Source of the DNA: Hydrogenedens sp964549105
GTDB taxonomy: Bacteria > Hydrogenedentota > Hydrogenedentia > Hydrogenedentales > Hydrogenedentaceae
Direction of reading: 5' to 3'
NCBI GenBank assembly: GCA_964549105.1
Contig: CAZJTZ010000005.1
Location: 92,006-156,005 of the forward strand
DNA: 64,000 nucleotides
Position numbers and translations under genes: made by a program. Under the pieces are notes generated by a model. That model saw only the letters and a program-made list of their open reading frames with translations, did no database searches and had not been told where the DNA came from. Positions within the stretch are counted from its first letter, which is position 1. Each line of letters opens with the position of its first letter. Positions 33,774-43,665 of the stretch are shown here, in pieces.

Positions 33774-36227
33774 CTAAATAAACAAATTTACATTTCCATT
33801 TCCGGCTTCACCAAGATAATAACCCACGCCACCTATCATCACACCATCCATAAGTTCTTCCTTTTTTATTCCCATCACATCCATAGACATAGAACAGGCA
33901 ACCAATTGCACACCGGAATCCTTAGCCGTTTTTATGAGTTCGGGTAGGGTCATTACATTCTTCTCTTTCATAATATACTTCATCATTTGTGTTCCAATCC
34001 CACCCATATTCATTTTGGATATCTTTAATTTGTTTACACCACGAGGCATCATAAATCCGAACATTTTTTCAAGGAAATTTTTCTTTACTACAACAGGGCC
34101 TTCTTTTCGCAACACATTAAGTCCCCAGAAGGTAAAGAATATAGTTGTCTTATATCCCATGGCTGCGGCACCGTTGGCTATCACAAAACCCGCCATAACA
34201 CGGTCAAAATCATTAGAAAAACATATAAGTGTTGCGGCTTTCCCTTTATTAGGCAGTTCACAAGAAAGGGTCTGGGATTCCGCTGCTTGCGTTTCGGGTT
34301 GGGTACTTCCTTTAACAATCTCTACAAGATACCCATTTCCTTCTGGTCGTATTTCCAAGATTTTATGTCCCATTCGTGAACACCATGCAGGCACATCGCA
34401 GGTAAAGCCCACATCGGTGGCATAGACTTCCAACAAATCGCCAGGTTGAATCTTTTCCATGACTTGTTTAACTTTGAGTATGGGACCGGGACACTGCATA
34501 CCAGAAACATCTAAACGATGACGATTGGAAATAACCACAGAATCCTCTGACGGGGTAGCCATTGATACGGTAACATTTTCCGAAGGTAGCGGAGTGATAG
34601 TTGTAGGCTTTTTATGAAACCAACTCCATGTTTTAAATCCACCGTTTAAATTCCGAACATTAAATCCCTGCTGTTTCAGAAACCGATATGCGATATAACC
34701 TCGCAAACCCACAGCACAAAAGGTAACCACAAGTTTGTCCCGGGGAATTTCTTGAATACGGTTTCGCAATTGGTCCACTGGAATAAGTGCTGACCCAGGG
34801 ATAGAACCCGCTTCGGCTTCTTCTGGTTCACGCACATCCAACACATAAGCCCCTTCAGGAATATTTTCTGGGTCTACAACTTCAACATCTCCACGCAAAA
34901 TATTTGAAGCCACATAGCCGACCATATTAATTCCATGTTTAGCACCACCCCACTGTGGAGAGTAAGCAAGTTCCTCGTCTTCTAAATCATAAACTGTGTT
35001 CTGATGACGAATTGCCATTGCCAGAGTGTTAATCATACTTTCAACGCCTTCTGAACCTACTACCTGTGCCCCTAAAATTCTGCCTTCTTCGTTAAATAAA
35101 ATTTTCACGCTAACAGGTTGTGCTCCCGGATAATAGCGTGGATGCTGCATCGGATGAATGTATGACTTATGATAAGGGATATTCATCGCCTTTGCCTGGC
35201 TTTCCATAATACCCGTCTGTGCCACAGCAACATTAAATACCTTTACAATTCCCGTTCCTTGAACGCCTCTAAACGATGTATTCCTTCCACAAATGTGGTC
35301 TGCGGCTATACGCCCTTGACGATTGGCAGGTCCAGCCAATGCTACTGTTGCTCGCCCACCCGTTACTATATCAGCCACTTCAACCACATCTCCCACCGCA
35401 TAAATATTAGGGTCGCTAGTTTGCATAAACTCGTTTACCTGGATATGCCCTGAACGAGATAGTCCTAAACCTGCATCTTTCGCCAGACCACTATTAGGAC
35501 GAACACCTGCACATAGACAAACAAAATCACTATTTATCGTCTTACCACTTTTTAAGATAACCTTGCCACCTTCAATTTTTTGGGCTGTCTCCTGCAAATA
35601 AACATTCACCTTGTTCAGTGAGAGTTCCTGGAGAACAGGGACAGTCATCTCCCCGTCCATACGCGGCATTACATGGTCCTGCATTTCCACAAGTGTTACT
35701 TCCAGCCCACGATGTTTTAAGTTTTCTGTCAACTCCAAGCCAATAAATCCAGCACCAATCACGCATACATGTTTACTGTTTGGCAATTCCTCAACAATTT
35801 TGTCCATATCGCTTAAATGATTTAATACAAATACCTTTGAACTATCTACTCCTGGAATAGGAGGAACCATAGGAACGGAACCTGTAGCCAGGACAAGGAC
35901 ATCATAAGGAAAAGTTAATGTTGAATTATTTTCCAAATCCTTAACTGTTATCTCTTTCTTTTCTCGGTGGATTGCCACTACTTCATGATGGGTGCGAATA
36001 TCAAGTCCATATCTCGCTTGTAATCCTCGCTTTGTTTGCACCAGCAATGAGGAACGGTCAGAAATAACCCCTCCAATATGATACGGCATACCACAATTAG
36101 CATAGGACACATCGCCCCCCTTCTCAAATACAACCACCTCTAAATTATCATTTAACCGCTTCAATCGGGTAGCACAACTCATACCCCCAGCTACCCCACC
36201 TACAACGACGACTCGTTTCTGTGTCAT
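33774..36227 (-). CDS. CoA-disulfide reductase / rhodanese / TusA / DsrE multidomain protein
   Basis: 817 residues. Residues 1-445 are a CoADR-type flavoprotein with VVVVGGVAGGMSCATRLKRL (FAD), the single redox Cys45 in YANCGMPYHIGG, VCVIGAGFIGLELTENL (NADH) and IYAVGDVVEV. Around 460-550 is a rhodanese with active Cys in VTFCAVGLRGY. Around 570-640 is TusA-like, RLDVSGMQCPGPILKVKQVM. From about 665 is a DsrE/peroxiredoxin-like domain (ATLICFSNDFDRVMAGFVIA...VACSMSMDVMGI). Such fusions reduce persulfides or polysulfides and relay sulfane sulfur in the cytoplasm. AGAAGGAAA precedes the ATG. It is 30 nt downstream of the CsoR-type regulator and 24 nt upstream of the DUF1638 gene, so it is probably persulfide- or metal-regulated. 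Confidence 0.93.
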   Translation of the reverse strand: MTQKRVVVVGGVAGGMSCATRLKRLNDNLEVVVFEKGGDVSYANCGMPYHIGGVISDRSSLLVQTKRGLQARYGLDIRTHHEVVAIHREKKEITVKDLENNSTLTFPYDVLVLATGSVPMVPPIPGVDSSKVFVLNHLSDMDKIVEELPNSKHVCVIGAGFIGLELTENLKHRGLEVTLVEMQDHVMPRMDGEMTVPVLQELSLNKVNVYLQETAQKIEGGKVILKSGKTINSDFVCLCAGVRPNSGLAKDAGLGLSRSGHIQVNEFMQTSDPNIYAVGDVVEVADIVTGGRATVALAGPANRQGRIAADHICGRNTSFRGVQGTGIVKVFNVAVAQTGIMESQAKAMNIPYHKSYIHPMQHPRYYPGAQPVSVKILFNEEGRILGAQVVGSEGVESMINTLAMAIRHQNTVYDLEDEELAYSPQWGGAKHGINMVGYVASNILRGDVEVVDPENIPEGAYVLDVREPEEAEAGSIPGSALIPVDQLRNRIQEIPRDKLVVTFCAVGLRGYIAYRFLKQQGFNVRNLNGGFKTWSWFHKKPTTITPLPSENVTVSMATPSEDSVVISNRHRLDVSGMQCPGPILKVKQVMEKIQPGDLLEVYATDVGFTCDVPAWCSRMGHKILEIRPEGNGYLVEIVKGSTQPETQAAESQTLSCELPNKGKAATLICFSNDFDRVMAGFVIANGAAAMGYKTTIFFTFWGLNVLRKEGPVVVKKNFLEKMFGFMMPRGVNKLKISKMNMGGIGTQMMKYIMKEKNVMTLPELIKTAKDSGVQLVACSMSMDVMGIKKEELMDGVMIGGVGYYLGEAGNGNVNLFI

Positions 36228-36257
36228 TTTTCATTTCCTTCTTTAAATAGTTCAATT

Positions 36258-36536
36258 TTATCCATTAGAACAAATCTTTGAAAATAATTTGACTATATTT
36301 TCCTTAAATTCCTTTGCCTTTTTTGTATCCTGCCCAAACGAAGTAACGCATTCGTCCAGGTGTTCGCGTAATATAACCTGCCCTAACGATTGAAGAGCCC
36401 CACGCACTGCCGCTACCTGTTTTAACACATCATAGCAGGGACGCTTTTTTTCTATCATCTGTCGAAGTCCACGCACCTGCCCTTCAATCCTGTTCAATCG
36501 TTTAGTGAGATTTTCCTTCTTGTCTTCTTTATTCAT
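36258..36536 (-). CDS. CsoR/CstR/RcnR-family metal- or persulfide-sensing repressor
   Basis: 92 residues, all-helical DUF156 family. It begins LTKRLNRIEGQVRGLRQMIE and continues RPCYDVLKQVAAVRGALQSL and REHLDECV. The ligand set is Cys34-His59-Cys63, the C-H-C pattern of copper-sensing CsoR. Persulfide-sensing CstR proteins usually lack that His. The gene context (CoADR-rhodanese-TusA-DsrE next) points to sulfur, so either assignment is possible. It is the first gene of the four-gene operon and probably represses it through the palindrome at 36571-36587. Confidence 0.92.
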   Translation of the reverse strand: MNKEDKKENLTKRLNRIEGQVRGLRQMIEKKRPCYDVLKQVAAVRGALQSLGQVILREHLDECVTSFGQDTKKAKEFKENIVKLFSKICSNG

Positions 36537-36570
36537 TAAACTATTCCTTCTTTTTATGTTTCATATACAA

Positions 36571-36587
36571 ATACTATGTATGAGTAT
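36571..36587 (-). promoter_or_regulatory. Palindromic operator upstream of the CsoR-type gene
   Basis: ATACT-n7-AGTAT, a 17 bp palindrome 35 bp upstream of the repressor start. On the minus strand a TATAAT (36595-36590) lies just before it, so the palindrome would cover the transcription start. CsoR-family operators have the same ATAC...GTAT frame, usually around a G/C tract that is missing here. Confidence 0.5.
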
Positions 36588-36648
36588 ATATTATATAACT
36601 TATGTTTATCAAATTGTATTCCTCTTATGATTAACTTTTAATATACAA

Positions 36649-38901
36649 TTATTTTAACAGGGAAAAATCTATGTAATTTTTTAAGTGGTCGGTAAGGATA
36701 CCAAGTGATTGGGCTCGGTGGAAGGCATCTTCCGTTTTTTGTTTTTCAAGTGTAATTGCCGCAGGTTGATAAATAAAATGCCAACCCAAAGGCAGAACAG
36801 GCTGAAGATGAAAAAGCATGTCCCAACAAAAATCTGCTGTTTGAGTTTGTTCTAATTTGTCATAGGTACAGGCTAAAAACCACCAGAAAAGAATCTCATC
36901 AGGAGAATCAGAGACCAATTCTAAAAATATTGGCAAAGCACCTTCAAAATCATTTTCATAGTAGCATTTTACCCCAGACCAGAATAGAGAATTTTTATCG
37001 TTTGTATTTGTGCTATTATCTCCGCTCCTTCTTTCTTCATTATTAAGCACATTTGAAATTAATTCATAGCATTTTACAATCTGGTTGGGGTTGCGTTCCC
37101 ATGCCGTTTGCAGGAAGTATCCCGCTTCCTTGTATCTGCCTTGCGTTGTCAATTCTATAGCACAGCGAATAAAATGAAACTCAATCCGGTCATGGTCGTA
37201 ACGGTGCCTTTTGTAAAAGTCATCCAATAAACCCCGTTCCTTTAAAAATACTGTCTGTAATACTTCATCTAAATTCCATTTTGGCAGGGAAATCTCTGTT
37301 TTTATTAAGTTTCGTGGTGAAATACGATAAAGCCAGATTTTTTGTTCCCCTGGAAAGGTTTGCACAAAGTAAGACAAACCATACTTATCGAGAACAGCAG
37401 GAAAAGAGGTAAGGCTTGCACCATATATGTTCGGTATAATTATCCACACATACGGCTTTTCTGTTTGCTCAAAGTTTAAACTGAGGAAGAGAGTTCGGGC
37501 TACATCTGCCAGACCTTCTTCGGTATATGCCTCAGAAATAGGTAAAGGCAATTTGGGATTATTAATGTTAAAAATAGGTCGCCAGAATGGGTCTTGAATG
37601 AGGATTAAATCTTGTGGGGTTGCTTTTTCGCAAATTGTTTTACCCACGCCTTTCCAATCCATACGCCAGGGAGTATTCATCATAATTCCAAATTGATAAA
37701 GAAGAACTATCATAACGAAAGAGATGAAAAGACTTTGAATACCCTTCCTCGTTTTTGAAGTGAGAAAGCCTAATCCAATAAAGTGTAATGGCACTAAAAA
37801 AGAAAGGTATCTTGTCGTAAACACAGGGGGTCCCCACCGGGCAAGGACAAATAGCAAAATAGATGGAATGATAAAGAAGGAAAGGAGCAGAAGGAAAATA
37901 TATCTATCTCCATCGTTTGAATTTCGGGTTCTGAAATATCCATAACCATATCCAATAAAGTTTAGTAGCAACAGAATCATAAGGGCAATTGTAAAGCCTT
38001 GATAAGAATGGTGTAGGAATTGAGCAAATGATGAAAAATCAAATTCCCAGGGATGAGTATTGCCGACAGGGCATATTCCCCCTGTTCCAACCAGGTTAAG
38101 AAGTAGTGGAAATGAGAACAAATTTTGCAAAGAAGGTTTTAAATAATATTTGTGTAATTCACCGGGTTGAGGAGGAATGGTAAGTATCCATAGGACCCAG
38201 GGAATCATAAAAATAATGTGTATTACTATAAGGTAGATAACCCTTTTAAGTTTTCCCCTGTCTTTCCTATATATGGTTAACAATAGTAAAAATTCGGTTG
38301 CCCAGATAATAATTCCAATATGATGTGTCCATAATAGCAATTGATTGGTCAGAAACCAAAGAAAAACGAACCTTCGATTTGATAGGTCTTCTATAACTTT
38401 TAGCAACAGGAAGAAGGAGCACCAAACAAAGAAGATATAAGCCATATACATCCTTGCTTCTTGTCCTAAAAAAATGAGGGCGGGAGAAAAAACAATACCA
38501 ATGCACACAAACATGGTAATATTAGAAGACAACCGTTTTTTCTGTTCCAGTTTTTTTAAGGAAAATAGAAACAACATATAAAAAGCAGACCAGAAAGAGA
38601 TACTCAATAGGCGTAGGGAAACAATACTTGTTCCAAATATTTTTCCCCAGAAATATTGTAACAGTGGAAATAAAATCCCCCCATAAGGATAGGTGTTCCT
38701 CTGTTCGCGTATAAAATGAAGAATGGATTCGAGATTTAAATTGGCAATGCACGCATATTCTTCCAGTGAAATGGATTCCTGCGATATTCGATAAAGTCGG
38801 AGTAAAATTCCAATCCCAAATAACATGGTATAAAATATAAATGCAATAACAGAACGCTTTGTATGTTTAACAGATATGTTCATATTATTTGGGTAAAACA
38901 T
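36649..38901 (-). CDS. GT-C/ArnT-like membrane glycosyltransferase with C-terminal TPR-like region
   Basis: 750 residues. Residues 18-400 hold about ten membrane helices. The first loop is LLRLYRISQESISLEEY, where PMT/ArnT-type enzymes carry acidic catalytic residues (here Glu-Glu after Ser), and PALIFLGQEARMYMAYIFFV has the common 'QEARMY' motif. After a soluble beta-rich part (DLILIQDPFWRP), the end has tetratricopeptide-like helices (GRYKEAGYFLQTAWERNP, LFWWFLACTYDKLEQTQTAD). It probably moves a lipid-linked sugar at the periplasmic face. The ATG at 38901 overlaps the upstream gene by 17 nt. An ATG at 38883 is an alternative, and neither has a clear ribosome site. It is the last gene of the glycan operon. 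Confidence 0.75.
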   Translation of the reverse strand: MFYPNNMNISVKHTKRSVIAFIFYTMLFGIGILLRLYRISQESISLEEYACIANLNLESILHFIREQRNTYPYGGILFPLLQYFWGKIFGTSIVSLRLLSISFWSAFYMLFLFSLKKLEQKKRLSSNITMFVCIGIVFSPALIFLGQEARMYMAYIFFVWCSFFLLLKVIEDLSNRRFVFLWFLTNQLLLWTHHIGIIIWATEFLLLLTIYRKDRGKLKRVIYLIVIHIIFMIPWVLWILTIPPQPGELHKYYLKPSLQNLFSFPLLLNLVGTGGICPVGNTHPWEFDFSSFAQFLHHSYQGFTIALMILLLLNFIGYGYGYFRTRNSNDGDRYIFLLLLSFFIIPSILLFVLARWGPPVFTTRYLSFLVPLHFIGLGFLTSKTRKGIQSLFISFVMIVLLYQFGIMMNTPWRMDWKGVGKTICEKATPQDLILIQDPFWRPIFNINNPKLPLPISEAYTEEGLADVARTLFLSLNFEQTEKPYVWIIIPNIYGASLTSFPAVLDKYGLSYFVQTFPGEQKIWLYRISPRNLIKTEISLPKWNLDEVLQTVFLKERGLLDDFYKRHRYDHDRIEFHFIRCAIELTTQGRYKEAGYFLQTAWERNPNQIVKCYELISNVLNNEERRSGDNSTNTNDKNSLFWSGVKCYYENDFEGALPIFLELVSDSPDEILFWWFLACTYDKLEQTQTADFCWDMLFHLQPVLPLGWHFIYQPAAITLEKQKTEDAFHRAQSLGILTDHLKNYIDFSLLK

Positions 38902-41053
38902 ATTGATTGGCTATTTTTATATTTTCTTGAACATTCTTAAATTCCCAGGAGAACCGCCAGTGTTTGTAATCACCTTTAAGAGGGGCGTCGTGAGGCACAG
39001 CCACAGTCATTAAAAAAGGCTCTGCCGATGTATTTTTTGCCCGATATAGCCCTTGAAAAGATGACTCAAATTTACCGGGCAACTCAATCCCTTTCCAATT
39101 GCCTCGCACCCATATTATTGGTTCCTGATTGAGGAATATGGTTTCATTTCGCGGCTTGATAGTAGACGCATAATAAACTAAGAAATAGACACTCACTTGA
39201 AGTGGTCTGGTTGTGCGCATTTCATAAAAACAAAGCAAAGGCGATAACGGTTCAGAGAAGTCCACAGATTTATAAGTATCTTCATATCTTGAATAGATAG
39301 AAATGGGTTCTGTCAGTTCAAAGTCTGCCCGAAGGAATTCAAATGGTGTTTCCATAGGGGGCAAATCGCGAGTTTGCTCAGAAGCAGACAAGGTTTGCGA
39401 TGGTTGGAATAAGGTATCGTTTCCTTTTTCTACCTTGGTGGTTTCTACCTTTTCCCAATCAAATTGAGAATAGGAAGAAGCAAGATTTGATACTTGTCGT
39501 TTTTGCCATAACAATAATGTGCCATAAAGTAGAGTGCAAGAAATTACTACAAACAGAAGCACAAATACACCTTTTTGCAATTCAAGGACAACAGTTTTCC
39601 TCTCCAATTCTTTTTTATACGCTTTACTTGCCAATGTTATTAAACTGCTTATAAATTTTACAAAGAATATCACTGTAATCCCGTATAAAATGGGCGTTAG
39701 ATGAACAATATGCCGATACTCAAATAAGATAGAAGGATAACCCAACAAATATCCTAATACCACGGCAAGAAGAATCCCCTTCCCTATACTTTTCATGCCC
39801 ATAAGGAAAAGAATTCCTAAACATATCCACGGTCCTATGTATGCAAGAGGAATATCCCAATACTTAAAATGGTCCGTTGGAAAGAATATCCATGAAGGAC
39901 GACTGAACTCCGGACAATTTTGCTTTTGTTCTCTAAAGAAATGGTAAGGCATTGTGAAGCAATTGCTACATGCAGATAAGGTCCGTCCCCAGAGGTCTGC
40001 TGGAAAATGCCGTATTACAGACTTAAAATAAGACCTTCCTGCCTCACCATACGCAGGAGAAAGGTAATTATCAAACGGCTTTTGAAAACCTATTCGTCTG
40101 GCATAAGAAGCAATCGTTGAATGCACCAGCATATCGTCAGGTTCATAGACAAGCCGATATGAGGCTGTTCCTCCTAACGATTTCTGTTCCACCGTTGTTG
40201 CCAGACCCTGGACCAAAGAATGAGAGGATACAGCACCATTGTCTTGCGCCACCGCGGATAAAATGGGAGAACCTATACTAAAAAATGCAAACAGATAAGC
40301 AAGCATACTGAGGATACCTGTCCATATCTTTTTTTTGCGGAACATATAAACACATACAATCCCCACAAAAAGGACACCGGGCAAAAATAAGATGAGCACA
40401 TCTTGTCGAAAACCAAGCCCCAAACCTATTACCAGTCCTAACAATAGAGAGAGAAAAATTATGCGGCGGGTTTCTCTGTTCATAGAGCAAAGCAGTGTTG
40501 CTACAACAGCAAGGAATAGCATGAAAAAGGTCGCTTTGGAATAGTCGCGTATGGAAGGGAGCAAGAACAAAAGAGACGGAGCATTCATTACAAGACATGC
40601 TGTAATAATAGCAGATAATCTCCCTGCCAACATATATATAGTTATATAGGTAGATAAAACGGTTATAACAAAAATTATCCCCGCAAATAATTTTAACACC
40701 CCCCATCGAATACCGAACCAACGCCATAAATAGCCAATGCTCATTATCAAATAACGGTGTGTCTTAACAAAAGGACTGTTATCCCACCTCTGCCAGTCTT
40801 TAGGCAGGTCGGATGGCTTCATCAAATCCGTCTTTTGTTCCAGAAACAGTCGCATATTTTCGGGATAAGGTGCCACAGGCGTGGTAAATCCCTGCTTGCA
40901 AGCCACCGATATTGCACTAACCAGCCATTCCTGTTCAAAACGGTAGTCCCTCCCAATGGTCTTTACACGAATAGTTAAATGTTTGTAAACAATCAATATG
41001 GATAAAAGGACTACAATAGAAATGAAGATTATGTCAATAAACCACCGTTTCAT
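38885..41053 (-). CDS. Polytopic membrane protein, GT-C-like
   Basis: 722 residues with about eleven membrane helices, from IIFISIVVLLSILIVYKHL onward. The first extracytoplasmic loop contains GRDYRFEQEW and WDNSPFVKTHRYLIMSIGYL, and ARMY-like SIRDYSKATFFMLF follows, all reminiscent of oligosaccharyl/ArnT-type transferases. After the last helix (GVFVLLFVVISCTLLYGTLL) there is an external beta-rich domain of about 190 residues (LFQPSQTLSASEQTRDLPP, VSVYFLVYYAST, WRFSWEFKN). I assign no substrate. It sits 51 nt after the SGNH-TPR gene and overlaps the next gene. Confidence 0.7.
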   Translation of the reverse strand: MKRWFIDIIFISIVVLLSILIVYKHLTIRVKTIGRDYRFEQEWLVSAISVACKQGFTTPVAPYPENMRLFLEQKTDLMKPSDLPKDWQRWDNSPFVKTHRYLIMSIGYLWRWFGIRWGVLKLFAGIIFVITVLSTYITIYMLAGRLSAIITACLVMNAPSLLFLLPSIRDYSKATFFMLFLAVVATLLCSMNRETRRIIFLSLLLGLVIGLGLGFRQDVLILFLPGVLFVGIVCVYMFRKKKIWTGILSMLAYLFAFFSIGSPILSAVAQDNGAVSSHSLVQGLATTVEQKSLGGTASYRLVYEPDDMLVHSTIASYARRIGFQKPFDNYLSPAYGEAGRSYFKSVIRHFPADLWGRTLSACSNCFTMPYHFFREQKQNCPEFSRPSWIFFPTDHFKYWDIPLAYIGPWICLGILFLMGMKSIGKGILLAVVLGYLLGYPSILFEYRHIVHLTPILYGITVIFFVKFISSLITLASKAYKKELERKTVVLELQKGVFVLLFVVISCTLLYGTLLLWQKRQVSNLASSYSQFDWEKVETTKVEKGNDTLFQPSQTLSASEQTRDLPPMETPFEFLRADFELTEPISIYSRYEDTYKSVDFSEPLSPLLCFYEMRTTRPLQVSVYFLVYYASTIKPRNETIFLNQEPIIWVRGNWKGIELPGKFESSFQGLYRAKNTSAEPFLMTVAVPHDAPLKGDYKHWRFSWEFKNVQENIKIANQYVLPK

Positions 41054-41104
41054 TTTATAGTTCTTATATCAATCCTATCTATGGGTTGTTTTTTCAAAGG
41101 TATA

Positions 41105-42670
41105 TCAATTTTTGCTATTTTTAAGATTCATCATTATCCTTAAACTGTCCTGTGCCAATCCATCATAAGGATAATATTTCAAACATTCTTGATACATTTT
41201 TATACTTTCATCTACATTGCCCAAATTGGCATAGACATTTCCCAACAATCGTATGGCAATTCTTGAATGTGGATATTTTGTCCAGAATCTCTGTGATACT
41301 TCCAACGCTTGTGATAATTTTTTGTTTTTTAGCAACCATTCAATCCATTGCAGATTTATCTTTTCATCGTCAGGATTTGCTTGATATGCTATTTGATAAC
41401 CTTCCTCAATTTTTTCGTCCAGGTTACTACCGACCAACTTTGACAATCTTTCCTCTTTCTGTTTAATTATTTCAAGAGAAACAGGCTCGGTAATCACATT
41501 TTTTTGCATTTGTAATTGTAATAACTCTGTAGCGTAGTTCCATCCTAAACATCGTGCACAATCTTCCATACTTACGGGGGAAATAAGATTTTTGTCCAGA
41601 GAATAGCCCTTTTCATTTAGTCCGGCTACTACTGCTTTGAACCATTCACACGCAACCAGATAATTTCCTTCAAAAGTAAAGTGGATATTATCACAAAAAA
41701 AATCATAACCAGGAATACCCTCGACACTTTTTTGGGCAAGGGTTTTATCAATATCAACCTTACACACCCGTTTTGTCTTCGATTCATACGATTTACAAAT
41801 TTCAAGGATATACTGGTTCATTGTTGTCTCTCTAAAAGACAGAGAATCCCATTCTTCTTTCTTTTTCCCATATTCGCGGTTATAAGACAGAGTACCCACA
41901 ATCACATAAGAGTTGGCTTGAATACCTGTGTCTATCATATCCTTTAAGTTTTTCTTATAAAGTTGCAAAGTCCTCGTTTCCTGCCCCTGCCCGGGAAGAT
42001 ACGGTGTCAGGTCAGTAGGTTTTTGTTCTCGCCAATCCTTTTTTAGATTTTGTTCCAGTAGTTGCACTGTCCGTAAAGATTTTAGGTAGATATGACTCCG
42101 AATGATACTGCTCCTTCTTAACCACGGAAATCTGTATAACAAGGAGTGTTCACCATAAGGACCTATCGTCTCATTGTTGCCCATATAAATAATAAAAAAA
42201 TCTGGTGATAATTTTGCACATGCCTTCGCCAAAAAATAAAGCACATGCGAATTGATACCCGGGCAGGACACATTATAAATTTCCCATTTCTTCTGCGGAA
42301 TAGCCTGCCTTAATATCACCCCCAACTGCCGTGTGGAACTTTCCAGTCCATACATTGCAGACTCGCCAAACACAAAAATACGAACTGCGTCAGGGTCTTT
42401 ATGTTCGGGAACATAAAAATCAAGATGGTCCCAATTTACAAAATTGTGCAATGGAATATCAAAAAATTGCTGGTAGAAACTACTATTGGGAACACACAGG
42501 GTTATGTCTTTAAACCTCTTTTTTATTAACGGATTTCGTTCTTCACCTACATCCAGGGCACACAAAAAAAACTCTAATAAAATAAGTATGACAAAAGGAA
42601 GAGAGTATAAAAAAAGTTGAAGGCATAAAACCTTCACTTTTTGCTTAGTGTTATGATGATTCGTTTTCAT
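41105..42670 (-). CDS. Membrane-anchored SGNH/GDSL hydrolase-like protein with TPR tail
   Basis: 521 residues from the ATG at 42670. An N-terminal anchor (LFLYSLPFVILILLEFFLCA) precedes an SGNH-like domain. Block I is FVFGESAMYGL (Ser nucleophile, GES for GDS), block III is FIIYMGNNET (GxxN) and block V is CDNIHFTFEGN (DxxH). From residue 420 there are TPR-like helices (DEKINLQWIEWLLKNKKLSQ, LLGNVYANLGNVDESIKMYQ). Such proteins are frequent in glycan clusters as putative O-acetyl esterases or transferases at the cell surface. A TTG at 42688 would extend it by six residues. Confidence 0.82.
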   Translation of the reverse strand: MKTNHHNTKQKVKVLCLQLFLYSLPFVILILLEFFLCALDVGEERNPLIKKRFKDITLCVPNSSFYQQFFDIPLHNFVNWDHLDFYVPEHKDPDAVRIFVFGESAMYGLESSTRQLGVILRQAIPQKKWEIYNVSCPGINSHVLYFLAKACAKLSPDFFIIYMGNNETIGPYGEHSLLYRFPWLRRSSIIRSHIYLKSLRTVQLLEQNLKKDWREQKPTDLTPYLPGQGQETRTLQLYKKNLKDMIDTGIQANSYVIVGTLSYNREYGKKKEEWDSLSFRETTMNQYILEICKSYESKTKRVCKVDIDKTLAQKSVEGIPGYDFFCDNIHFTFEGNYLVACEWFKAVVAGLNEKGYSLDKNLISPVSMEDCARCLGWNYATELLQLQMQKNVITEPVSLEIIKQKEERLSKLVGSNLDEKIEEGYQIAYQANPDDEKINLQWIEWLLKNKKLSQALEVSQRFWTKYPHSRIAIRLLGNVYANLGNVDESIKMYQECLKYYPYDGLAQDSLRIMMNLKNSKN

Positions 42671-42705
42671 GAATTGACCATTTTCCAAAATGCCCCAGAT
42701 TAAAC

Positions 42706-43662
42706 TTACAGTTTGTTTTCACGCTTCCACTTTTCGCGAACAACAAAGGCAGGGATTCGATATAGTGCCAGAAAGGAACGGATAGCAAATTCCCCAATCA
42801 CCGAGAGGATAGCCATAATTACTAGCAATGACAAAATGAGAACATTTAAAATGAGGCCTGGGGTAACCTCACTCATAATTTGAAAATTGAAAAAGAAGGC
42901 AAGAAGAATTCGGACAAAGAACAGAAATCCAAAGAACAAGCACACTGCCGCTAACCACTGAAATAGTCGTGGAGACAGACGCACCAGATTATCCATATTG
43001 TATTGCCACAGCCGCAGAAAGGTATATCCAGACCTGCCATAAGGTCGTGGAAAATGTTGAACAGGCACTTCTATACATCTTCCTGCACGCGAAACTACAT
43101 CCGCCGTACGGAAGATATAAAACGGTCCATACTCAAAAGCACGCACAAGGTCTGCACGGTAAATCTTATAAGTGCAACCGAAATCGGACAAAGGCATGCC
43201 TGAGGACTTTCGCATAATCCAGTTAGCAATTTGCGACGGGATTTTTCGCAAAAGGCTATCCTTCCGTTGAATACGGTATCCACTAACAATGTCATAGCCT
43301 TCATCATATTTTTCTATCAATTTAGGTAAGTCCTCCGGTGCCAATTGCAAATCGCTATCTATGAGCACAACGGCTTTACCTCGTGCCTCCGATATGCCCG
43401 CGGTTACAGCCGCTTGTTGTCCTGAATTTCGATAGAGATTAATTACGGCAGAAATATGTTCATCTTTTTGATACAGTTCTTTTAATTTATCCCATGTCCT
43501 GTCGGTGCTACCGTCATTTACCAAAATAATTTCATACGACCTACCTGTTTTTTCTAAGGTATCCTTGAGACGATGATGAAATTCTTCTATACTTTTCTCT
43601 TCATAATAACAACTAATGATTACTGAAAACTCAATGTCTGATTTTTTTCTTACTTCACTCAT
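42706..43662 (-). CDS. Glycosyltransferase family 2 with C-terminal membrane helices
   Basis: 318 residues of the DPM1/ArnC/GtrB type. The N-terminal GT-A domain has FSVIISCYYEEKSIEEF, EIILVNDGSTDRTW, AAVTAGISEARGKAVVLIDSDLQ (DxD-like metal site) and DFGCTYKIYR. Two helices at the end (WLAAVCLFFGFLFFVRILLA; LILNVLILSLLVIMAILSVI) anchor it. Family members make polyprenyl-phosphate sugars on the inner leaflet, which GT-C enzymes then use. The two GT-C-like proteins two and three genes downstream are obvious candidates. The ATG is 3 nt after the methyltransferase stop. Confidence 0.93.
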   Translation of the reverse strand: MSEVRKKSDIEFSVIISCYYEEKSIEEFHHRLKDTLEKTGRSYEIILVNDGSTDRTWDKLKELYQKDEHISAVINLYRNSGQQAAVTAGISEARGKAVVLIDSDLQLAPEDLPKLIEKYDEGYDIVSGYRIQRKDSLLRKIPSQIANWIMRKSSGMPLSDFGCTYKIYRADLVRAFEYGPFYIFRTADVVSRAGRCIEVPVQHFPRPYGRSGYTFLRLWQYNMDNLVRLSPRLFQWLAAVCLFFGFLFFVRILLAFFFNFQIMSEVTPGLILNVLILSLLVIMAILSVIGEFAIRSFLALYRIPAFVVREKWKRENKL

Positions 43663-43665
43663 TTT

